This document shows positions 1-6,351 of a DNA stretch of 64,000 nt, in pieces; position 1 is the first letter of the stretch, and each line of letters opens with the position of its first letter. The translations under genes were made by a program, and so were the position numbers. Below the pieces are notes generated by a model, which worked only from the letters and a program-made list of their open reading frames with translations, had not been told where the DNA came from and did no database searches. Origin of the DNA: Riemerella anatipestifer_F (lineage in GTDB: Bacteria > Bacteroidota > Bacteroidia > Flavobacteriales > Weeksellaceae); NCBI RefSeq assembly GCF_037861325.1, contig NZ_JAFELW010000001.1, one strand, 5' to 3'.

Positions 1-1327
1 TGTAAGCATAAAGCGGCTTGAAATTGCAACTATTGCTTTCCGCTAATTCAGCAACTACTTTAGCTAATTCTTTCGTACCTTCTCCGCCTTTGGTAAATCC
101 GTAAGAAACCACAGCTTCTATGCCTTTTTCTTTACACTTCTCTTTAATAAACTCTATCTCCTCCGTGCTATCTGTATCAAAATGATTGATAGCTACCACA
201 GGCTTCAATCCAAATTTCATTACATTCTCCAAATGTTTTTCTAAATTACCTATTCCTTTTTTTACAAAATCTAGATTAGGTGTACCATACTCCTCTTTTT
301 TAGCTCCTCCGTGATGCCTCAAAGCCCTTACTGTAGCCACTACAACCACCGCATCTGGTTTTAGCCCTGCAGAAATACATTTAATATTAAGGAATTTTTC
401 AGCTCCTAAATCCGCTCCAAAACCAGCTTCAGTTACGGTATAATCAGCTAAAGATAGTCCCATTTTAGTCGCTAAAACAGAATTAGTACCTTGTGCTATA
501 CTCGCAAATGGTCCACCATGTAAAATAGCAGGATTGCCTTCTAGGGTTTGCACTAGATTAGGCTTTATAGCGTCTTTTAGAAGGATAGCCATTGCCCCTA
601 CAACATTTAAATCTCTAGCATAGATTGGCTTTTTATCGTAAGTACTTCCTACATAGATGTTTCCTAAACGCTTTTTGAGATCCGAGAAATTTTCAGCTAA
701 ACAAAGAATAGCCATAACCTCAGAAGCAGGTGTGATATTGAAACCATCTTCTCTAGGAATACCATTTGCAGAACCTCCAAGCCCAATTACTATTTGTCTT
801 AAAGCCCTATCATTCATATCCATTACTCTTTTCCAAACCACGGTTCTAGGGTCTATATTAAGCGAACGAGATGCATTTTGAATATTATTATCAATAGCTG
901 CTGCCAATAGATTATTTGCCTTTTCTATGGCAGAAAAATCACCCGTAAAATGCAGATTAATATCTTCCATTGGGATCACTTGGGAATAACCACCACCTGC
1001 AGCCCCACCTTTAATTCCAAAAACAGGACCTAAAGACGGTTCTCTTAATACAGCGATGGCTTTTTTTCCAATTTTATTAAGTCCTTCGGTAAGCCCTATA
1101 CTTACAGTAGTTTTACCTTCCCCTGCTGGGGTAGGTGTAATTGCAGTGACAAGAACCAGTTTAGATTTTCCTATTTTATTCTCGTCAATTAGCGACAACG
1201 GAAGCTTAGCTTTATATTTTCCATATAATTCTAAGTCATCTTCTGGAATGTTAACCTTTGCAGCAATTTCTTTTATCGGTAATATTTTTGCGCCTTGTGC
1301 TATTTCTAAATCTGATGGAAAACTCAT
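1..1327 (-). CDS. fhs: Formate--tetrahydrofolate ligase (3' end cut by window)
   Basis: Reading leftward from an ATG at 1327, the frame is open to the window edge, giving about 442 N-terminal residues of a family that is usually near 556. The enzyme joins formate to tetrahydrofolate with ATP to make 10-formyl-THF for purine and fMet synthesis. Residues 65-74 read TPTPAGEGKT, the nucleotide-binding loop of the family. Further along are AVLREPSLGPVFGIKGG and the conserved LHGGPFASIAQGTNS stretch. A TAnnTTTG element lies 30 bases upstream. It is monocistronic here and divergent from rplS. Identity is firm. The C-terminus lies outside the window. Confidence 0.95.
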   Translation of the reverse strand, partial: MSFPSDLEIAQGAKILPIKEIAAKVNIPEDDLELYGKYKAKLPLSLIDENKIGKSKLVLVTAITPTPAGEGKTTVSIGLTEGLNKIGKKAIAVLREPSLGPVFGIKGGAAGGGYSQVIPMEDINLHFTGDFSAIEKANNLLAAAIDNNIQNASRSLNIDPRTVVWKRVMDMNDRALRQIVIGLGGSANGIPREDGFNITPASEVMAILCLAENFSDLKKRLGNIYVGSTYDKKPIYARDLNVVGAMAILLKDAIKPNLVQTLEGNPAILHGGPFASIAQGTNSVLATKMGLSLADYTVTEAGFGADLGAEKFLNIKCISAGLKPDAVVVVATVRALRHHGGAKKEEYGTPNLDFVKKGIGNLEKHLENVMKFGLKPVVAINHFDTDSTEEIEFIKEKCKEKGIEAVVSYGFTKGGEGTKELAKVVAELAESNSCNFKPLYAY

Positions 1328-1357
1328 AGTACCTATTTTTAATAATTTAACTAAGCC

Positions 1358-1365
1358 CAAATTTA
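1358..1365 (-). promoter_or_regulatory. -7 element of fhs
   Basis: TAAATTTG on the minus strand matches the Bacteroidota sigma-ABfr consensus TAnnTTTG, 30 bases upstream of the fhs ATG. Confidence 0.6.
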
Positions 1366-1501
1366 CTAAAACCTAAGGCAATTGAAAAGTTATTAAACCT
1401 TTATTTTGTCATTGTTCTTTGCATACAGAGGCAAAATTTTCTCTATTGACCCCGACATGTAAATTTTCTCATAAAAATTAGGCTGATTAAAAAAAATATT
1501 T

Positions 1502-1509
1502 TAATTTTG
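1502..1509 (+). promoter_or_regulatory. -7 element of rplS
   Basis: TAATTTTG matches TAnnTTTG. It implies transcription starting near 1515 and a 5' leader of about 65 bases before rplS. Confidence 0.6.
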
Positions 1510-1515
1510 CCGACT

Positions 1516-1580
1516 GTTAATCAACCTCTGACGAGAGCCGTGTATGTTGTTTGGCATAAACTTATTTTATTTATTAAAAA
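1516..1580 (+). promoter_or_regulatory. rplS 5' leader with two small hairpins, possible L19 autoregulatory RNA
   Basis: The leader contains a CUCU/AGAG stem with a GACG loop at 1526-1537 and a UAUG/CAUA stem at 1543-1558, followed by an A/T-rich stretch and the start codon. It is longer and more structured than most leaders in this window, and ribosomal protein genes often carry such autoregulatory leaders. I cannot confirm membership of any described leader family by eye. Confidence 0.35.
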
Positions 1581-1937
1581 ATGGATTTAATTAAGTACGT
1601 ACAAGACAAGTACATTACAAAAAAAGAATTCCCTGAATTCAAAGCTGGTGATACCATCACTGTTTACTACGAAATTAAAGAAGGTCAAAAAACAAGAACT
1701 CAATTCTTTAAAGGAGTGGTTATCCAACTGAGAGGAACTGGAGCTACTAAGACTTTCACTATCAGAAAAATGAGTGGCGATGTGGGCGTAGAAAGAGTAT
1801 TCCCTATCAATATGCCTGCTCTACAAAAAATCACAGTAGACAGAAGAGGTAGCGTAAGAAGAGCTAGAATCTACTACTTCCGTGACCTTAGAGGTAAAAA
1901 AGCTAGAATTAAAGATAAGCCTTATATTGCTAAATAA
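1581..1937 (+). CDS. rplS: 50S ribosomal protein L19 (bL19)
   Basis: 118 residues, the usual length. L19 sits at the interface of the 30S and 50S subunits. The family pattern is clear: the GDTI..YY segment, EGxxxRxQxFKGVVI, the IRKMS..VGVERVFP block and a basic C-terminus with RRARIYYLR-type sequence (here RRARIYYFRDLRGKKARIK). It is monocistronic, with a promoter 70 bases upstream, a structured leader, and a strong terminator at 1966-1997. In many other phyla rplS follows trmD; here it stands alone. Confidence 0.98.
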   Translation: MDLIKYVQDKYITKKEFPEFKAGDTITVYYEIKEGQKTRTQFFKGVVIQLRGTGATKTFTIRKMSGDVGVERVFPINMPALQKITVDRRGSVRRARIYYFRDLRGKKARIKDKPYIAK

Positions 1938-1965
1938 TTTAGGCTTTACTAGAAGATTTAAACCT

Positions 1966-1997
1966 AAATCCCTCTTAATTATTAGAGGGATTTTTTT
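1966..1997 (+). terminator. Rho-independent terminator of rplS
   Basis: Perfect 10-bp stem AAATCCCTCT / AGAGGGATTT with an 8-base loop followed by seven T. Confidence 0.85.
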
Positions 1998-2014
1998 ATT
2001 TATATACCATTTCA

Positions 2015-2022
2015 TAACTTTG
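2015..2022 (+). promoter_or_regulatory. -7 element of era
   Basis: TAACTTTG, a TAnnTTTG match ending 19 bases before the era ATG. Confidence 0.6.
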
Positions 2023-2041
2023 TAAAATATAAAATAATATA

Positions 2042-2917
2042 ATGCACAAAGCAGGATTCGTAAATATCGTAGGAAAACCAAATGCTGGCAAATCAACTCT
2101 TCTTAATCAATTGATGGGTGAAAAGCTAGCCATAGTAACTAAAAAAGCACAAACCACAAGACATAGAATATTCGGGATTTATAATGAGCCTGATTTGCAA
2201 ATTGTTTTTTCTGACACCCCAGGAGTTTTAGACCCAAAATATGGACTTCAGGAAAAGATGATGGATTTTGTAAAAGATTCTCTACAAGATGCAGATGTCT
2301 TTCTTTTTATAGTAGATGTAACAGACAAAGAGGCTCCGTCAGAATTTCTTGTAGAAAAGTTGAATAAAATTCCTGTTCCTGTACTTATCCTTATCAATAA
2401 GATAGATCAAACCAATCAAGAGGAATTAGAAAAATCAATGCATTTTTGGCATGAGCAAATCCCTAAGGCAGAAATATTGCCTATATCTGCACTAGAAGGA
2501 TTTAATACAGATGTTATTTTACCAAAATTGAAATCTTTACTTCCTGAAAATCCACCATACTACGATAAGGAACAATTTACGGATAAATCTGAACGCTTTT
2601 TTGTAAATGAGGCTATTAGAGAAAAAATCTTGCTTAATTATGAAAAAGAAATTCCTTACTCTGTAGAGGTGGTTACAGAAATGTTTAAAGAAAAAGAAGG
2701 TATTATCTTTATAGACTCTATTATCTATGTAGAAAGAGACAGCCAAAAAGGTATTTTAATAGGACACAAAGGCGAGGCTATAAAAAAGGTAGGCACACAG
2801 GCGAGACTTGATTTGGAAAAGTTTTTTGATAAGAAAATTCACCTTAATCTTTTTGTAAAAGTTAGAAAAGATTGGCGTAAAAATGAAAGAGATTTAAAGA
2901 GTTTTGGTTATAGATAA
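2042..2917 (+). CDS. era: GTPase Era
   Basis: 291 residues, typical length. Era is a Ras-like GTPase that binds the 3' end of 16S rRNA and supports 30S subunit maturation. Visible motifs are G1 GKPNAGKS (11-18), G3 DTPG (58-61), G4 NKID (119-122) and G5 SALEG (149-153). A C-terminal KH domain (about 205-280) carries GHKGEAIKKVG. It has its own promoter and a shared bidirectional terminator with phoH. Confidence 0.97.
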   Translation: MHKAGFVNIVGKPNAGKSTLLNQLMGEKLAIVTKKAQTTRHRIFGIYNEPDLQIVFSDTPGVLDPKYGLQEKMMDFVKDSLQDADVFLFIVDVTDKEAPSEFLVEKLNKIPVPVLILINKIDQTNQEELEKSMHFWHEQIPKAEILPISALEGFNTDVILPKLKSLLPENPPYYDKEQFTDKSERFFVNEAIREKILLNYEKEIPYSVEVVTEMFKEKEGIIFIDSIIYVERDSQKGILIGHKGEAIKKVGTQARLDLEKFFDKKIHLNLFVKVRKDWRKNERDLKSFGYR

Positions 2918-2921
2918 ATTT

Positions 2922-2952
2922 AAAAGCCGTTTCAATTTCTGAAACGGCTTTT
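2922..2952. terminator. Bidirectional terminator between era and phoH
   Basis: 12-bp perfect stem AAAAGCCGTTTC / GAAACGGCTTTT with a 7-base loop. It has T-runs on both strands and lies between convergent genes. Confidence 0.85.
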
Positions 2953-2960
2953 ATTTTTTA

Positions 2961-3914
2961 TTACTGCTTTGCCTTTTTTTCTTCCTCGTTATAAGCAGAG
3001 ATTATCTTTTTAACCACAGGGTGTCTTACTACGTCCGCTTCGTTAAGATATACAAAACCTATTTCCTTAATGTTTTCTAGGATATGCATAGCCTCTTTCA
3101 ATCCCGATTTTTGCTTATATGGTAAATCTACTTGTGTGGGGTCACCTGTGATTATGAATTTAGCATTCATCCCCATTCTTGTTAGAAACATTTTCATTTG
3201 GGCATGAGTTGTATTTTGTGCTTCGTCTAAAATTACAAAAGCATCGTCCAAAGTTCGCCCTCTCATAAAAGCTAATGGAGCTACTTCTATCACTTTTTTT
3301 TCAATAAATCCTTCTAGCTTTTCGTGTGGTATCATATCTCGCAAAGCATCATAAAGCGGTTGTAGATATGGGTCTAGCTTCTCCTTTAAGTCCCCAGGTA
3401 GAAAACCAAGGCTCTCCCCCGCTTCCACCGCAGGGCGTGTGAGGATAATCCGTCTTACTTGTTTCTCCTTTAAAGCTCTTACTGCCAAAGCTACACTGGT
3501 ATAAGTTTTTCCTGTACCCGCAGGACCTATGGCGAATACCATATCTTTTGTTTCTGTTTCCTTTACGAGTTTTTTGAGGTTAGTGGTTTTAGCTTTAATG
3601 ATTTTCCCCTGAACTCCTTTCACTATAATATCTTGGTCAAAGACGAGTTGTTTTTCTTTTTCGTCTTTTATCATCAAGATACTTTCTACATCTTTAATGG
3701 TAATAGTATTATGTTTAGTGATAAATTTTACAATATCGTTTAATTTTTCTTTTAATACTTCCAAAGTTTCGGGATTTCCCATAGCGAATATGAAATGGTC
3801 TCTCCCTGTTATTTTAAGGGTAGGAAACGAAGATTTTATCAGATTAAAAAACTGATTTTGAACTCCGTAAAAGGTTTTAATTTCTATTCCTGAGATTTCG
3901 TAAGTTAATTCCAT
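2961..3914 (-). CDS. PhoH family P-loop ATPase
   Basis: 317 residues. PhoH-like proteins (PhoH/YbeZ) are cytoplasmic ATPases linked to RNA metabolism; the exact substrate is not settled. The Walker A motif is GPAGTGKT at 130-137 and the Walker B motif VILDEAQN at 227-234. The family signature RPAVEAGESLGFLPGD follows Walker A. The N-terminal 110 residues match the usual YbeZ N-domain. The ATG lies 18 bases after the stop of the upstream glycosyltransferase, so the two are probably co-transcribed. Confidence 0.93.
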   Translation of the reverse strand: MELTYEISGIEIKTFYGVQNQFFNLIKSSFPTLKITGRDHFIFAMGNPETLEVLKEKLNDIVKFITKHNTITIKDVESILMIKDEKEKQLVFDQDIIVKGVQGKIIKAKTTNLKKLVKETETKDMVFAIGPAGTGKTYTSVALAVRALKEKQVRRIILTRPAVEAGESLGFLPGDLKEKLDPYLQPLYDALRDMIPHEKLEGFIEKKVIEVAPLAFMRGRTLDDAFVILDEAQNTTHAQMKMFLTRMGMNAKFIITGDPTQVDLPYKQKSGLKEAMHILENIKEIGFVYLNEADVVRHPVVKKIISAYNEEEKKAKQ

Positions 3915-3932
3915 ATATACTAAGTGATAGAT

Positions 3933-4778
3933 TTATTGTCTGTTAAATATTTTTTGTAGAGGATTTCTCAATTTTCTAATGAATTTAATTTCTTCCTGAG
4001 TTAATTGCAAAGGCTTATTTTGAGATAAAAAGCTCTTCATTGTTATAAAAAATTCTGAAAAAGAACTATTTTTAAAAGACGACTTCGCAGATGATATCAT
4101 CGCTAAAGGCAAATTAAGTCCTATATTGTAAAAATATTCTCCCAATTTTTCAGCTTTTTGAGATTTGTATTTATAAGCTGTGGGTCTTAAATGTTTTACC
4201 CAAAGATTTTTAATAGTAACTGTTTCATAACCATTCATTTGAGCTAACATAACATCTATATTATCCCAACCCAATACGGAGCGAAGTCCAGTCATTGCAA
4301 GAAAACAGTCCTTTCGGTAAGATTTTATAGGACCTCTGACGTGATTTCTTGAGGATAAGTTTTCATAAACCCATTCTCCCTTATCGTTTTGAATGTACAC
4401 CAGCCCAGAAACCATACCTGCTTTAGAATTTTCTGTATAGACTTTATTGATGTTTTCTAGATATTGCGATGGAAATATAATATCAGCATCGAATTTGCAG
4501 ATAACATCATAATCAGCTAAAGAAACCTCTTCTAAACCTCGATAAAAAGTTTGAACGACCTTTGCCCCAGGCTGATGAAAGGAAGATTCTAAATTTTTGA
4601 GTTTAAAAGAAAGGTTATCTTTAATGAAACTTTCTACCAACTCTTTTGTTTTATCTGTAGAGCCATCATTTACAACAATGCAGTCAAAATTTTGATAAGT
4701 CTGTTCTGCTAAAGAGTTTAGACATAGCAAAATACTATCTTCTTCATTATGTGCTGGTATGATGATAAGGAATCTCAA
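3933..4778 (-). CDS. Family 2 glycosyltransferase (TTG start)
   Basis: 281 residues with a GT-A fold. It starts with FLIIIPAHNEED, then VVNDGSTDKT, and has the metal-binding DAD at 97-99 (GT2 DxD motif). A C-terminal segment carries the LGWDNIDVML region typical of cell-surface glycan transferases. The acceptor cannot be told from sequence. The start is TTG: the catalytic N-terminal strand begins directly at it, a TGA lies three codons upstream in frame, and a TATATTTG promoter element lies 26 bases before it. Translation from a later Met would remove the nucleotide-sugar-binding strand. Confidence 0.85.
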   Translation of the reverse strand: MRFLIIIPAHNEEDSILLCLNSLAEQTYQNFDCIVVNDGSTDKTKELVESFIKDNLSFKLKNLESSFHQPGAKVVQTFYRGLEEVSLADYDVICKFDADIIFPSQYLENINKVYTENSKAGMVSGLVYIQNDKGEWVYENLSSRNHVRGPIKSYRKDCFLAMTGLRSVLGWDNIDVMLAQMNGYETVTIKNLWVKHLRPTAYKYKSQKAEKLGEYFYNIGLNLPLAMISSAKSSFKNSSFSEFFITMKSFLSQNKPLQLTQEEIKFIRKLRNPLQKIFNRQ

Positions 4779-4804
4779 ATTGGTTCAACTATAAAAATTC
4801 TTAG

Positions 4805-4812
4805 CAAATATA
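4805..4812 (-). promoter_or_regulatory. -7 element of the glycosyltransferase-phoH unit
   Basis: TATATTTG on the minus strand, 26 bases before the TTG start. It supports that start. Confidence 0.55.
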
Positions 4813-4821
4813 AAGATTCCT

Positions 4822-5505
4822 CTAAAAATAAACACCTCCTCCTATTTGAATTATAGATTGATTAAAGTTTAAAGAATTATTAAATGCCTTTATGGAAGCT
4901 ACTTTATGTAGTCCAAAGTGATAACTCATATCTATAAAATAGTTTTTGGATATATTAACCGTTATTCCTGCTTGAGCCTTTATATTGAATAAATTGATAT
5001 TGTTCTTTATTTCATTAGTTATAATATCCTTACCTTCTTCAGATGGTTTTCCTTCAATAGATTTCAGATGGTTTTCTTTATATATTCCGAATACAATTAG
5101 CGATGGTTGTAATCCTCCATAAATTCTAATATGATTGGTCTGTACTCCCACACTAGTTTCTATTGCAATTTGGTAAATAGAAATCTTGAGTAACGCATTT
5201 CGGTATTTTTCCAAATCATTAGGAAACTTAGTTTTAATAAAATAAGTAGAATTTTTTACTGTGCCTCCTGTTTCAGAAAATTTGACTCTAGCGTTTAAAA
5301 AATATTTGTCAGATATATTGTAGTTTTTAGTAAATCCAATAAAATATCCCAACTTTTTTCCTGAAACTAACTTTAAAGAAGTGGTATCATCAAAATTAAT
5401 AATTACATTAGAAAGACTAGCTCCTGCAAAAATAGCTCTATTTTGCTTAAAATATTGAGCCTTGAACCCAAAACTAAAAAACAGAATTATAAAAAATAAT
5501 CTCAT
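4822..5505 (-). CDS. Outer-membrane beta-barrel protein, PorT-like
   Basis: About 227 residues. It begins with a short signal peptide (MRLFFIILFFSFGFKAQ) whose end resembles a signal peptidase I site. Alternating hydrophobic strands with Gly and aromatic ends follow (GLQPSLIVFG, GITVNISKNYFIDMSYHFG), and it ends in GGGVYF, a typical terminal aromatic barrel strand. A GTG directly precedes the ATG at 5505; the ATG is preferred. The function is unknown. It lies beside a second barrel of equal size with similar layout but low identity. Confidence 0.7.
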   Translation of the reverse strand: MRLFFIILFFSFGFKAQYFKQNRAIFAGASLSNVIINFDDTTSLKLVSGKKLGYFIGFTKNYNISDKYFLNARVKFSETGGTVKNSTYFIKTKFPNDLEKYRNALLKISIYQIAIETSVGVQTNHIRIYGGLQPSLIVFGIYKENHLKSIEGKPSEEGKDIITNEIKNNINLFNIKAQAGITVNISKNYFIDMSYHFGLHKVASIKAFNNSLNFNQSIIQIGGGVYF

Positions 5506-5526
5506 CACGTTTTTTACAAAATATAA

Positions 5527-5550
5527 GGTTGCCTTAGTAAAAAGGCAACC
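5527..5550 (-). terminator. Likely terminator after the barrel gene at 5582
   Basis: 9-bp stem GGTTGCCTT / AAGGCAACC with a 6-base loop. The T-rich tail is imperfect (TTATATTTT), so this is less certain than the others. Confidence 0.55.
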
Positions 5551-5581
5551 CTAAAAATATTTTAATAATATAACTATAAAA

Positions 5582-6271
5582 TTAGAACTTATATCCTAAG
5601 CCAATTTGGAAGTATCTTTGTCTAAGTTTCGCAAAATCTGTATAGTTTTTATTAAGCGAAGATACACCACAGTTATATCTAGCATCTACAAACATATTTT
5701 TAGTAAACATGTACTCAGCACCTAAATGTAAACCAAAGTTTGCTGATGCTAACTCTGATTTTATTGTATCGTCTAGTTTGATTTCGCTATCAGTCTCAAT
5801 AGACTTTTTAACATCTGTTCCATCAGCTTCAATTTTAGTACTCACACCAGCATTGAAATTAACTGAGAAACCTCCTAAAATAGAAAATTTATCAAATGAA
5901 TATTTCAAAGAAACTGGTACAGACACTTGATGCATAGAAATAGTAGCTGAAGCTTTTTTTACGTCTAACTCAGAAAAATCAGCGTCTAAAAGATCTTCTG
6001 CAGATTTAATTTTATTAACATCAGCTGTTAATTTAGCACCTACATTGCTATAAAGAACTTCCCCCTGTAAGCTAAGATTTTTTCCAAAACCATATTCTAC
6101 AAAACCACCAGCGTTAAATCCAGATTTGTTACCTAAAAGTACTTTAACACTAGTTGCTGGAGTACCTAAACTTACATTAGATAAGTTATAACCAGCCTTT
6201 AAACCGTATTTAACTTGTGCATTCAATCCTCCAAAAAGTGCAATCGCACTAGCTAATAAAATTTTTTTCAT
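5582..6271 (-). CDS. Outer-membrane beta-barrel protein, PorT family
   Basis: 229 residues. The signal peptide is MKKILLASAIALFGGLNAQ. The mature protein starts KYGLKAGYNLSNVS, the usual first strand of PorT-like Bacteroidota barrels, and ends RYFQIGLGYKF with the terminal Phe seen in BAM substrates. Eight amphipathic strands are plausible. No ligand can be inferred. A full promoter (-33 TTG and -7 TATATTTG, 21-base spacer) precedes it, and its -33 box lies in an inverted repeat. Confidence 0.8.
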   Translation of the reverse strand: MKKILLASAIALFGGLNAQVKYGLKAGYNLSNVSLGTPATSVKVLLGNKSGFNAGGFVEYGFGKNLSLQGEVLYSNVGAKLTADVNKIKSAEDLLDADFSELDVKKASATISMHQVSVPVSLKYSFDKFSILGGFSVNFNAGVSTKIEADGTDVKKSIETDSEIKLDDTIKSELASANFGLHLGAEYMFTKNMFVDARYNCGVSSLNKNYTDFAKLRQRYFQIGLGYKF

Positions 6272-6303
6272 TTTTAATAATTTTTATTTCAATCGTTATT
6301 TTG

Positions 6304-6335
6304 CAAATATAAACCAAAATCATTTGAGAGTGCAA
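6304..6335 (-). promoter_or_regulatory. Promoter of the PorT-like barrel gene
   Basis: On the minus strand TTG (6333-6335) is followed after 21 bases by TATATTTG (6304-6311), a full Bacteroidota -33/-7 match. Confidence 0.65.
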
Positions 6336-6343
6336 ATGATTTT
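6316..6343. repeat. 11-bp inverted repeat between polA and the barrel promoter
   Basis: AAAATCATTTG and CAAATGATTTT flank a 6-base spacer. It starts 9 bases after the polA stop and covers the -33 TTG of the next gene. It could be a weak polA terminator or an operator for the barrel gene. Confidence 0.6.
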
Positions 6344-6351
6344 CATCACAT

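Noticed and set aside
657..1376. Two open frames on the plus strand inside fhs
   Set aside because: They are antisense to a well-conserved enzyme, show no family pattern and have no promoter.
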